A stretch of DNA of 38,300 nt from contig CAVKQI010000012.1 in the NCBI GenBank assembly GCA_963658405.1, forward strand, positions 1-38,300. Direction: 5' to 3'. A program made the position numbers and the translations under genes. The notes beneath the pieces are model-generated. The model was not told the DNA's origin. It did no database searches and worked only from the letters and a program-made list of their open reading frames with translations. Positions 6,746 to 14,894 of the stretch are shown here, piece after piece. Numbering within the stretch: the first letter of the stretch is position 1; each line of letters starts with the position of its first letter. This stretch comes from CAG-791 sp963658405 (GTDB taxonomy: Bacteria > Bacillota > Clostridia > Lachnospirales > Lachnospiraceae).

Positions 6746-9339
6746 GACAAAGTCCTTTCATAGCATCCCGGCTGCAATGTCTCATCATAAAAGTCCGCCG
6801 TTGTATTGGGCGGGATGACGATCTCCGCGGTCGTTGTGCCGTCCGTGTTGCGGGTCCACTTACAGCTTACCGCGCCGTACAGGCTGTTGTAGACAGCTTC
6901 AGCAAAGTAAAGCGCGGCATCCTGGCAGGGCGCGATCTTGAAGTGCCGCTCACCATCCGCCGTGATGCCCGCGACGCCCTCAAACAGCCATTGGCAGACC
7001 GCGCCGGGCGAGTAATGATTGCGGCTGACGTTGCCCTCCCATGTTTCCCACACGGTTGTTGCGCATTGGTCGACCTCGTAGAGCCAACCGGGCTTTTCGG
7101 AGTTGAGCAGCATTTTATAGGCAAGATCGGTGCGGTGGGCCTGCGCCAGCATTGGCAGCACAAGCGGCGTCGAAAGGAAGCCCGTGCCGACCTTGTACCC
7201 GCGGTTTTCCACGGCCTTGGCAAGGCGGATTTGCAGCGCCGTTTTCAGTTCGGCGTCATCGTCAGCCAAGCCCAGCGCCAGCGGCCGGACGAGTTTAGCC
7301 TGTCGGTCGGTGTCGGGCGCACCGTTTCGCAAAAATAGTTTGCGGTAGGCGCGGCGCGCGCCGTCGGCATGATCCGCATAGCGGGCGGCGTCCTCGGTTT
7401 TGCCCAAGGCGCGGGCGGCCTCGGTCATGACCTGCATGGAATAATGCAGGTAGGCTGTACATTCCTCGGTGTGCAGGGGCTGCTTGCCCGCCGCGATCTT
7501 CTCCTGAAATTCGGCAGGCTCCAGCCACTCGCCCAAGTGCATCCCTTTCTCATAAACATATTGGTTCAGCGGGTCGGCAGCGGCCTGCTTTTTGTCCTTA
7601 TGGCCCGTGTTGGCAAGGCGGTGCTCGGCCAGTCTTTGCATGAGCGGGTAGCTTTCCGCCAGCAGCTTTTTATCGCCGTAGCGCTTATAATAGCGCCACG
7701 GCACAAGGATGGCGGCATCGGACCAGCCCACACTGTCGCCCGTGCTGTCGTACAGCGCGGCAAAGCCGTTGTAGGGCGCGACGGCGGAGATCCTGCCGTC
7801 CGGCTTCTGGTTGTCCTGCAGATCGCGCAGCCATTTGCGGTAGAACGGCGCGACATTCATAATATACGCGCCCGTCTCAAAAAACACCTGTGCGTCGCCC
7901 GTCCATCCCAGCCGCTCCCGCGTCGGGCAGTCGGTGGGAACATCCAAAAAGTTCGACTTCATGCTCCACACGGTGTTTTCAAACAGGCGATTCACCCGCT
8001 CATCGGAGCAGCGGAACCAGCCCGTGCGCTCCATGTCGGAGTAGACGGCCACCGCCGCAAAGTCGGCGGGGTCGATGGCGTAGTCGCTCTCCACCAGCGC
8101 ATAGCGGAAGCCAAACACCGCAAACCGTGTGCAATATGGCTCGTCCTGCCCCGCGCAGGTATAGACGATCTGCTGCTTGGGGGTGGACTGCTTTTCACCG
8201 GGGATCAGCCTGCCATTGCCGGTCATGAGCAGCACCTCGCCCAGGCGGCCAAATTCTTTAACAGGCTTATGCTCCACCATGTTCGCTTGGGTGAACTCGC
8301 CGTTTTCGTCAAGGATCTCGCCCAGTGTCAGCGTCAGTTTCTGCCCCGCCGCCCCGCGCGCGGTGAAGGCCACAAAGCCCGCAAGGTTCTGCCCGAAATC
8401 CAGCACCGTTTTACCGTTTGGCGTGTGCAGCAGCTTGGGAGTGAAGCGCTCCTTTTGGCGCGGGGTGATGTTGTCGGCGGCGGTGGGCGCGGGGATCTTC
8501 CCGGCGTCCGGCAGCAGGACAGCGCGGTGGGCAAAGCTGTATTGCCGCCTTGCATCGATGATCTCGCCGTCCTTCAAATCGGCAAACAGGCGCAGACCGT
8601 CGCTCGACCACTGCCAGCTTTCATCGGTACAAAGGGTATGCGAACCGCTGTCATCCTGCCATTCCAGCTGGGCCAGCAGGGCCGTGCGGCGGCCAAAGAC
8701 GTTCGTTTGCCCGAAGCACCCGATGCTGCCGCGATACCAGCCGTCGGCCAGCTCGGCGGTCAGTGTGTTCTCGTCATGCAAAAGCTGCGTCACATCGTAA
8801 GTTTGATATTGCAGCCGCTTACGGTAGTCGGTGCTGCCGGGTGCCAACGCAAAGTCGCCGATGCGCTCGCCGTTCAGCTCGGCGCGGTACAGCCCGCAGG
8901 CCGTGATATAGAGCCGCGCCCGCTTGACCGTTCCCGCGCAGGGGAACACTTTGCAGAAGCCGTCCACGGGGTAACGGGTGTTTTTCCGTGGCTTGTAACT
9001 GCCCGTGATCCATCGGGCCTTCCAGTCGTCGGCCCGCAAAAGTCCCAGCTCGAACCAGCTTTCGGCCACAGGACCGGGAACGGCGTTTTCATCCCAAAGC
9101 CGCACGGTCCACCGCACGCGGTCACGGCTTTGCAGCGGCGCGCCGCCATAGGGGATGTGCGCGGTCTGCGCGGTGTTCACTTTGCCGCTGTCCCAGATTT
9201 GCGCACCGTCTCGCTCCGCCGTAATACGGTAGGCCGTCTGGTGCAGCCCGTCGGCACACTGCCAGCTGAACTGCGGCACGGCACAGCCCAGCCCCAGCGG
9301 CGCAGTCAGATATTCGGTTTGCAGATGTACTGCCTGCAT
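6742..9339 (-). CDS. GH78 alpha-L-rhamnosidase
   Basis: The 865-residue protein shows the multi-domain GH78 layout: N-terminal beta-sandwich domains (about 1-330), an (alpha/alpha)6 catalytic barrel (about 435-780) and a C-terminal beta domain. The signature DCPTRERLGWTGDAQ at 470-484 contains the expected acidic residues Asp470, Glu475 and Asp482. GH78 enzymes hydrolyse terminal alpha-L-rhamnose from rhamnogalacturonan, arabinogalactan-protein side chains (Rha-GlcA-Gal) or flavonoid glycosides. AAGGGGGGAAAA precedes the ATG, 12 bp after the GH2 stop. With no signal peptide, it likely acts on oligosaccharides inside the cell. The neighbours (GH2, GH43, GH43_24) favour a plant arabinogalactan or pectin source of the rhamnose. 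Confidence 0.9.
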   Translation of the reverse strand: MQAVHLQTEYLTAPLGLGCAVPQFSWQCADGLHQTAYRITAERDGAQIWDSGKVNTAQTAHIPYGGAPLQSRDRVRWTVRLWDENAVPGPVAESWFELGLLRADDWKARWITGSYKPRKNTRYPVDGFCKVFPCAGTVKRARLYITACGLYRAELNGERIGDFALAPGSTDYRKRLQYQTYDVTQLLHDENTLTAELADGWYRGSIGCFGQTNVFGRRTALLAQLEWQDDSGSHTLCTDESWQWSSDGLRLFADLKDGEIIDARRQYSFAHRAVLLPDAGKIPAPTAADNITPRQKERFTPKLLHTPNGKTVLDFGQNLAGFVAFTARGAAGQKLTLTLGEILDENGEFTQANMVEHKPVKEFGRLGEVLLMTGNGRLIPGEKQSTPKQQIVYTCAGQDEPYCTRFAVFGFRYALVESDYAIDPADFAAVAVYSDMERTGWFRCSDERVNRLFENTVWSMKSNFLDVPTDCPTRERLGWTGDAQVFFETGAYIMNVAPFYRKWLRDLQDNQKPDGRISAVAPYNGFAALYDSTGDSVGWSDAAILVPWRYYKRYGDKKLLAESYPLMQRLAEHRLANTGHKDKKQAAADPLNQYVYEKGMHLGEWLEPAEFQEKIAAGKQPLHTEECTAYLHYSMQVMTEAARALGKTEDAARYADHADGARRAYRKLFLRNGAPDTDRQAKLVRPLALGLADDDAELKTALQIRLAKAVENRGYKVGTGFLSTPLVLPMLAQAHRTDLAYKMLLNSEKPGWLYEVDQCATTVWETWEGNVSRNHYSPGAVCQWLFEGVAGITADGERHFKIAPCQDAALYFAEAVYNSLYGAVSCKWTRNTDGTTTAEIVIPPNTTADFYDETLQPGCYERTLS

Positions 9340-9351
9340 GGTTTTCCCCCC

Positions 9352-11661
9352 TTACAATCTGATTTCGGCATCCGGCAGTCCGTCGGCGCTCACACGGACG
9401 ACGCAGCCCGCGCCGGGGCGCACAACGGCCTGTGCGCAGCCGTAGTAGCTGGTAAAATGCCCGGTTCGATAGCTTTCCTCGGTGCGGGGGTTGGCACTGC
9501 CGAAGCCCAGCAACTCACCATTTTCCACAGTGATGTGCAAAAGTCTGTCCGCATTGCTCTCCGTCGTACCGTTGGCGTCGGCAAGGGAAGCATCCAAATA
9601 GCAAAGTTCCGCACCGTTCGGCATGGCGTCACACTTTGCCAGCGCAAGGTGCAGCGGCCCTGTGCAGGAAACCAGCTTGCTACGGCCTGTCTCACGGCCG
9701 CTTGCATCAAACGCCACGGCTTCCAGCGTGCCGGGGGCATATTTTACGGCAAAGCTTGCCTTGCAGAGCTTCGGGCGCTTTTTGCCACACGACTTGCCGT
9801 TTAAGATCAGCTCCACCTGCGCGGCGGCGCTGTACACCTCCACGGTGGTTTTGTTGCCGTCGCAGCCCTGCCACGCCCAGCTGGCCAGCCCGTTGGAGCC
9901 GCGCCACACGGCCTTGGCGGGTTTGACGCCCGGATGGTTGGCAGGCTGCACGGCGAGCAGCGGCTGGGCGGGGTGCGTCCAGACCGTGGCTGCCAGCATG
10001 GCCTCTGCTGTGGGGCGGCCCAGCAGGTCAAATGCGCCGCAGTCGGCCAGCAGCCACGGGTAAGGTTTTGCAAAGCCCTTGCCATCCGGCGTATAGGCCC
10101 ACGCACCGATGCCCGTCTCGCCCAGATAATCCCATGCCGTCCACATGAAATCGCCGATCAGATAGGGGTATTTCTCCACCATCTCCCAGTTTTTGGCGAT
10201 GTCCTGCGGAAAGGTCTCGCTGCCCACCACAATGCGGGCAGGGTGCTTTTTGCCCTCCAGCGGGTAGCGTCCGCTGGCGTAGTTGTAGCCCGCAATGTCC
10301 ACGGCATCGGCGGCAGGGCTGGACGCGCGATCCACAAAGCCGGCATTGGCAGCCTTGTTCATGCCGGTGCCGACGATGCTCGTGACAAAGTTGAACATCG
10401 TCGAGTTCATGCCCTGCATCTTGTTTTCACTGCCGTTCTCCTTGCGGCCGCCGTTTTTGTCGTCATAGACACCCTTGCCCCGGCTGGCCGAGGCGATAAT
10501 GCTCAGATTCAACCCCGCTGTGACCGGGCGGGACGGGTCGATCTCATGCAGCAGCGCGACCATCTCCCGCAGGGCGGCAACGCCCTTTTCCTTGGCGGGT
10601 TCCGAGTTCTCGTTGCCGACGGAGTAGAGCACAACGCAGGGGTGGTTGTAATCCCGCCGCACCACGGCGCGTAGGTCGTCGGCGTGGCAGTCGGCCCAGT
10701 GCAGGGCGTAGTCGTAGGGTGTTTTGTGGTTGTACCACATATCCCACATTTCTTCCATCACATACATACCCAGCGCGTCGCAGGCATCCAGCAGGGCCGG
10801 GCTGGCCGGGTTGTGGGCGCACCGGATGGCATTGAACCCGGCGTTTTTCAGCACTTGCACCCGCCGCCACTCGCTCTCGGCGTGGCAGGCCGCACCTAAA
10901 ATGCCGTGGTCATGGTGCAGGCAGCCGCCGCGCAGCAGCGTATTTTTGCCGTTGACGTAAAAGCCCGTTGTATCCCACTTAATCTGCCGGATGCCAAAAT
11001 TCGTCTCTGCGCTGTCGCCGTTTACCAGTGTTACGCGGCAGCAGTAGAGTTTCGGTGTTTCAGCGCTCCACAGCTGTGCTTCGGGCAGGGGAATTTCACC
11101 TGGCTTGTCGGCAGCGGCCAGCAGCGTATCACCGTCCAGGATTTCAATTTTGGCCGCGTCAACGTCACAGTCCACCCGCACGCGGGGCAGCACAGTGGAA
11201 ACCGTCGTCACGCGGATATCCTCCGGCGTGATGCCGCCCGGCTCGCCCACCCACAGCCACACGGGGCGGTAGATGCCGCCGCCCGTGTACCAACGGCTAT
11301 TGGGCTGGTCGGCGTTGTCGGCGGTAACTTCCAGCACGTTTTCGGCGTCAAACCGCAGTGCATCGCACAGATCCGCCCAAAACGGGATGTACCCATAGGC
11401 TGCGCCGCCGACATGCTGCCCGTTCAGCGTGACTTTTGCGTTTTGGTAGACGCCCTCAAATTGCAGCCGCACGGCCCTGCCCTGCCAGTCGGCCGGGGCG
11501 GTGAATGCCTTGCGGTAGCGGTAGATCCCACCTGCAAAGTAGGCCGTAGCGCTGCCGCTGGGGTTTTTTGCCGCGCGTCCCGCTTCAAGCATGGCATCAT
11601 GGGGCAGCGTGACGGTGCGCCCGCCGAACTGCCAGTTATTATTGAAAGAATAGCGTTTCAT
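9352..11661 (-). CDS. GH2 beta-galactosidase/beta-glucuronidase family glycosidase
   Basis: This 769-residue GH2 enzyme has a sugar-binding jelly roll (about 1-140), an immunoglobulin-like domain, a TIM barrel (about 230-530) and C-terminal beta domains. The acid/base Glu351 is in SVGNENSEP and the nucleophile Glu482 in VVGSETFP. GH2 exo-enzymes remove beta-galactose, beta-glucuronate or beta-mannose, and the sequence alone does not decide which. In an arabinogalactan context a galactosidase or glucuronidase would follow the rhamnosidase. I place the start at 11661 because CGGAGAAA lies just before that ATG, and the ATG overlaps the stop of the small GH1-derived ORF (ATGA). The upstream in-frame extension is just the other-frame reading of that ORF. 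Confidence 0.88.
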   Translation of the reverse strand: MKRYSFNNNWQFGGRTVTLPHDAMLEAGRAAKNPSGSATAYFAGGIYRYRKAFTAPADWQGRAVRLQFEGVYQNAKVTLNGQHVGGAAYGYIPFWADLCDALRFDAENVLEVTADNADQPNSRWYTGGGIYRPVWLWVGEPGGITPEDIRVTTVSTVLPRVRVDCDVDAAKIEILDGDTLLAAADKPGEIPLPEAQLWSAETPKLYCCRVTLVNGDSAETNFGIRQIKWDTTGFYVNGKNTLLRGGCLHHDHGILGAACHAESEWRRVQVLKNAGFNAIRCAHNPASPALLDACDALGMYVMEEMWDMWYNHKTPYDYALHWADCHADDLRAVVRRDYNHPCVVLYSVGNENSEPAKEKGVAALREMVALLHEIDPSRPVTAGLNLSIIASASRGKGVYDDKNGGRKENGSENKMQGMNSTMFNFVTSIVGTGMNKAANAGFVDRASSPAADAVDIAGYNYASGRYPLEGKKHPARIVVGSETFPQDIAKNWEMVEKYPYLIGDFMWTAWDYLGETGIGAWAYTPDGKGFAKPYPWLLADCGAFDLLGRPTAEAMLAATVWTHPAQPLLAVQPANHPGVKPAKAVWRGSNGLASWAWQGCDGNKTTVEVYSAAAQVELILNGKSCGKKRPKLCKASFAVKYAPGTLEAVAFDASGRETGRSKLVSCTGPLHLALAKCDAMPNGAELCYLDASLADANGTTESNADRLLHITVENGELLGFGSANPRTEESYRTGHFTSYYGCAQAVVRPGAGCVVRVSADGLPDAEIRL

Positions 11662-11807
11662 AGATTTTCTCCGTTTGCCTTGATAATGTCGCGGTAGAGA
11701 TACGCCGCGTCCCAGATGCTGGTGCACTTGCCGTCCTCGTTCCACGCGCCCTCAACCTGTGCGGCGGCGCTGGCCGCGTCCCACAGGAAGTTATCGGGGA
11801 ATTTCAT
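11658..11807 (-). pseudogene. Internally deleted GH1 beta-glucosidase remnant, 49 codons, still in frame
   Basis: The ORF begins with FPDNFLWDAASAAAQVEGAW followed by NEDGKCTSIWD, an unmistakable GH1 N-terminus (usual pattern FPxdFlWGaAtaayQiEGa.nEDGkgpSiWD). It then runs straight into AAYLYRDIIKANGENL and stops; that ending matches the normal GH1 C-terminus (..S.YWYK.VI.sNGE.L). About 400 catalytic residues are therefore missing and the two ends are joined in frame. AAGGAGAA stands six bases before the ATG, 12 bp after the transporter stop, and the stop overlaps the GH2 start (ATGA). The bases GGGACGCGGC occur twice, at codons 9-12 and 32-35, the second at the apparent junction. It cannot be an active glycosidase. 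It may survive only to keep translational coupling to GH2. Confidence 0.8.
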
Positions 11808-11819
11808 CTGCGGTTCTCC

Positions 11820-13478
11820 TTACTTTTTCTTCTTGGCGTTTTTTGCGGCCAGCTTGGCTTGGTACTTGGCTTCCTCGGCAGCGAAGTCAAGGCCCTTTTT
11901 GGCACATTTTGCTTTCAATTCCTCGATGCGCTTTGTCTCGGCCTGTTTTTCCTGCTCGGCTTCCTCAATGGCAGCGCGTTCCTCCATCGAGAGATAAACC
12001 TCGCCGCGTGCTTCGGCTTCGGCCTTGTGACGGGCCGTGATGTCGGCGCTGATCTGCGGCATATTTTTTTCCACGTCGTAGAAGCTCATAATGAGCGCGC
12101 CCAGCAGATAGCCAAGCGCCGTGACGCCCACAAAGCAGACGCTGAAGAACATCTTCATAGCGGCAGGCTGGACAATAACCTGCGTGTTGGAGGCGGGCGC
12201 AACGTAACCGAATGCCGCGATGCCGCCCAGCAGGATCGACTGTCCGATGCCGGAAGAAACTGTCATGATAATGCTGAACACGGCGGCGGAGAAGCCGTCC
12301 GCGCGGTAGCCGTTTTTCCACTCAATGTGGTCCATTGCTTCGGCGGTCAACGCGGCCATGCAGTAAGTGGGCAGCGCACCGATGGATTTGATGAACAGAC
12401 CACCCAGCACAATACCGAAATTGCCGGGGTTGAACAGGACGATCAACGAGCCGACAGCACCGATGACAAATCCGACCTGGATCACGCGGCGCTTGCCGAA
12501 TTTGCCCACCAGTGGCCACAGCACAAAGATGCCAAGGCCCAAAGGTGCCTGACCGATGGCGTTGATAAGCACCTGCTTGGCCGTGCCGCCCGCCACGGAA
12601 TCCGACATGACCCAGTTGGAGTAGTAGAGCATGGAGTTCGTGGACAGGTAGTTGATGACTTGGAAAATAAGGTTGAACGCCAGCACCAGCAGCCAGTATT
12701 TGTCGGTAAAGCAAGCCTTGAGCTGCTGCGCAAAGGTAAATGTCTGCGCCACGCCCCTTTCGGCGGCCATCGCGTCCTCGGTCACGCGCTCACGGGTAAA
12801 GTAGTATTCCAGCAGCGTGGCGGGGATGGCCAGGATCGAGATAATGCTCATCATCTTGATCCATGTTCCCTGCGCGTCTGCGCCGACACCGAACGAGTTG
12901 ATCATAATGGGCATGATGATCGTGACGAGCAGGCCGGGAATCATCGTCGTGCCGGTGCTGGTCAGCATGGCCAGTTTGTCGCGCTGCTTGGTGTTGCGGG
13001 TGGACAGCGGTACCATCAGACCGTGGCTCATGTTATAGATCGTGTAGGCGAACGCAAAGAACAGGTTGTAGCTGACCACGATCCAGACAAGCTGCACCTT
13101 GACGTCGGCCCTGGGCACGGCATACAGCATGATGCCCGTCGCCGCGATCAGAATGCCGGACAGTAGGATCCACGGCCGCGCCTTGCCCTGCTTGGTGCGG
13201 GTGTGGTCGATGATGCGGCCCATCGCAATGTTTGTGATGGCGTCCACGATTTTGCTGAAAAAGGGCATCAGCGTCAAAAAGCCGCCCGCAAGGCCGAGAA
13301 CGTCGGTATAAAATTGGGTCAGATAGCTGCCCGCCACCGCATAGTACACCATGCTGATAAAGCACGGGCCAAAGAAATAACCAAGCCAGCCCTCACTTTT
13401 CTGTGTGTTGGCCGAGCGTATGCGGGAGTCCAGCGCCGAAGCGTCAAAGAGGGAACGCCGATTTGTTTGTGCTGCCAT
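11820..13478 (-). CDS. GPH-family (MelB-like) glycoside:cation symporter
   Basis: The 552-residue membrane protein has about 12 hydrophobic segments and GPH-type signatures: YFTQ-like SYLTQFYTDVLGL, then KIVDAITNIAMGRIIDHTRT and KQGKARPW after the second to fourth segments. Proteins of this group import glycosides or uronides with Na+ or H+. It is the first gene of the minus-strand operon and is expected to bring in the oligosaccharides that the following cytoplasmic enzymes degrade. The start at 13478 is supported by AAGGAGAAGATC, and an upstream in-frame ATG lacks a ribosome site. The C-terminal ~75 residues form a long Lys/Glu/Ala-rich, probably coiled-coil tail ending KNAKKKK, which is unusual for the family and of unknown purpose. 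Confidence 0.88.
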   Translation of the reverse strand: MAAQTNRRSLFDASALDSRIRSANTQKSEGWLGYFFGPCFISMVYYAVAGSYLTQFYTDVLGLAGGFLTLMPFFSKIVDAITNIAMGRIIDHTRTKQGKARPWILLSGILIAATGIMLYAVPRADVKVQLVWIVVSYNLFFAFAYTIYNMSHGLMVPLSTRNTKQRDKLAMLTSTGTTMIPGLLVTIIMPIMINSFGVGADAQGTWIKMMSIISILAIPATLLEYYFTRERVTEDAMAAERGVAQTFTFAQQLKACFTDKYWLLVLAFNLIFQVINYLSTNSMLYYSNWVMSDSVAGGTAKQVLINAIGQAPLGLGIFVLWPLVGKFGKRRVIQVGFVIGAVGSLIVLFNPGNFGIVLGGLFIKSIGALPTYCMAALTAEAMDHIEWKNGYRADGFSAAVFSIIMTVSSGIGQSILLGGIAAFGYVAPASNTQVIVQPAAMKMFFSVCFVGVTALGYLLGALIMSFYDVEKNMPQISADITARHKAEAEARGEVYLSMEERAAIEEAEQEKQAETKRIEELKAKCAKKGLDFAAEEAKYQAKLAAKNAKKKK

Positions 13479-13583
13479 GATCTTCTCCTTGTCCTTTCGT
13501 ATCGAATAGTTTGTGTGTTGCTGGCATTTTGTTCTTCCGCAGTGGTTCGGATGATTTTGCTTGTACTGCAAAATTGAAAATGC

Positions 13584-13613
13584 TACAATTCAAATATCAC
13601 TACCTGAATTGTA
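13584..13613. promoter_or_regulatory. Operator candidate between the GPH operon and its AraC regulator
   Basis: TACAATTCA (13584-13592) and TGAATTGTA (13605-13613) form a perfect 9-bp inverted repeat with a 12-bp centre. On the plus strand the right arm overlaps a -35 candidate TTGTAC (13609-13614), followed after 18 bp by GATATA (13633-13638), which may drive the regulator gene. On the minus strand it contains TACAAT, a -10 candidate for the operon with a poor -35 box, as expected for an activator-dependent promoter. Confidence 0.5.
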
Positions 13614-13707
13614 CCGTTTTTCTATCAGATTCGATATATCACAAACAGGATGAAACCGTGTGAAGTTATAACACATTCAATCCAAAGTATAGTCGGGAGG
13701 GCTGCCT

Positions 13708-14781
13708 ATGTATACCAAAACCAATCGCATCGGTGACAGTTGGGAGGATATGCGCCGCCAGCTTGGCACCGACAACGCTGAGGGCAGCCACCGCGCCAGC
13801 GGCCTGCCGGACGGGCCGTTCCGCCTGCAGTCCATCACCTACCACCCCGGCGAGGAAAAGGCCCGTTTCATTATGGATACCCTCTCGCCATCGGGCAGCG
13901 TCTATGTCTCGCTGACCGCCGCAGAGGCCGCGCAGCATTTGTCCAGCGGGCTGCACCGGCATGACTTTTTTGAACTGCTGTTTGTGCTGGAGGGCGAAGT
14001 CTACCAGAATATTGAGAACCAGCGCCACCTCTACCCCACGGGCAGCCTGTGCCTGCTGAACCGCAACACCCGCCACACCGAGGAACACGGCACGGATTTC
14101 CGCGTGGCATTTTTGCAGCTTTCGCCGGAGTTTTTGCAGAGCGTGGACAATGATCTGTCGCTGCAATATTTTGCGCCGGAACGCGATTGCCCGGCCACCG
14201 AGCTTTCGGAGTTTCTGGCGCAGAATCTTTCTGGTGTCGGGAGCAAAAAGGAGTATATAGACTTTATCCCCCTGCCGCAAAGCGCACGGCAAGGGGATAT
14301 GCGGGAGATATTCAACAAATTGGCGGCCGAAATCATCGACCCGCACCGCGGGTCGTCGTTCGCCGTGCGGGTACTGTGCTATCGCCTGTTTACGTTGCTG
14401 GCCGATAAAACGGTCTACCACACCACGCCTGTCAGCATCGGCACCGAGACCGAGAGTGTGCTGTATGCGCTGATCACGCAGCGTATGCGCGAGACGCACG
14501 GCCGCATCAGCCGCAGTGCGTTGGAGGAAGAATTGCACTATTCCGGCGTATATCTGAACAAAATTGTCAAAAAATACACGGGGCTGTCGCTTTTTGATTA
14601 CGGAATGACATTCTGCATGGCCCGCGCAGCCGAGGAACTGACTTCTACGAATAAGACCGTGGCTGAAATCGCTGCCGCGCTGGATTTTACGAATATGACG
14701 CATTTTTATAAGTGCTTCCAGCAAATTTACGGGGAGACGCCGTCGAAATACCGCAAGGCGAGGAAAGTGAATCAAATGTGA
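13708..14781 (+). CDS. AraC-family transcriptional regulator of the arabinogalactan-type operon
   Basis: This 357-residue protein has a cupin-like sensing domain with LHRHDFFELLFVLEGE at 82-97, and a C-terminal AraC helix-turn-helix pair (about 255-355). The second helix-turn-helix includes KTVAEIAAALDFTNMTHFYK, followed by YGETPSKYRK. Such proteins bind a sugar through the N-terminal domain and activate an adjacent operon. It is divergent from the GPH transporter operon, with a shared 230-bp intergenic region that carries an inverted-repeat operator candidate. GGGAGGG precedes the ATG. Its base composition matches the operon, not the flanking genes, so it probably arrived with it. The inducer is not known. 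Confidence 0.88.
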   Translation: MYTKTNRIGDSWEDMRRQLGTDNAEGSHRASGLPDGPFRLQSITYHPGEEKARFIMDTLSPSGSVYVSLTAAEAAQHLSSGLHRHDFFELLFVLEGEVYQNIENQRHLYPTGSLCLLNRNTRHTEEHGTDFRVAFLQLSPEFLQSVDNDLSLQYFAPERDCPATELSEFLAQNLSGVGSKKEYIDFIPLPQSARQGDMREIFNKLAAEIIDPHRGSSFAVRVLCYRLFTLLADKTVYHTTPVSIGTETESVLYALITQRMRETHGRISRSALEEELHYSGVYLNKIVKKYTGLSLFDYGMTFCMARAAEELTSTNKTVAEIAAALDFTNMTHFYKCFQQIYGETPSKYRKARKVNQM

Positions 14782-14792
14782 ATTTGGGCTAT

Positions 14793-14811
14793 ATCGGAAT
14801 CGGAATCCGAT
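14793..14811. repeat. Short inverted repeat at the right edge of the GC-rich block
   Basis: ATCGGA (14793-14798) pairs with TCCGAT (14806-14811), 11 bp after the regulator stop. It may be part of the terminator region or a scar of insertion. No matching copy was recognised at the left edge, so it is not an attachment-site pair. Confidence 0.3.
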
Positions 14812-14859
14812 GTTATGTGAAAGACTGGCAGGAAGAATGGGGATATTATTAAGAGCAGG

Positions 14860-14894
14860 TCGGACAGCTAAGTTATTAAAGCTGTCCGATTTTT
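14860..14894 (+). terminator. Intrinsic terminator after the AraC gene
   Basis: TCGGACAGCT (14860-14869) pairs perfectly with AGCTGTCCGA (14880-14889), with a 10-nt loop and then TTTTT (14890-14894). It ends plus-strand transcription from the regulator gene. Its right half is also the last codons of the convergent phosphodiesterase gene. Confidence 0.8.

Noticed and set aside
5291..6763. Plus-strand open frame of 490 codons
   Set aside because: Exact antisense of the GH43 gene, without a ribosome site or recognisable motif.
7369..9804. Plus-strand open frame of 811 codons
   Set aside because: It is antisense to the GH78 and GH2 genes, which have clear catalytic motifs and coupled starts. 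High GC alone keeps this frame open.
11662..11745. Upstream in-frame extension of the GH2 protein by 28 residues
   Set aside because: The extension is the out-of-frame reading of the GH1-derived ORF. The start at 11661 has CGGAGAAA and an ATGA overlap.
2650..14781. Complete mobile element or phage around the GC-rich block
   Set aside because: No integrase, transposase, tRNA gene or matching direct repeats were found at the edges, so only transfer by composition is suggested, not a defined element.
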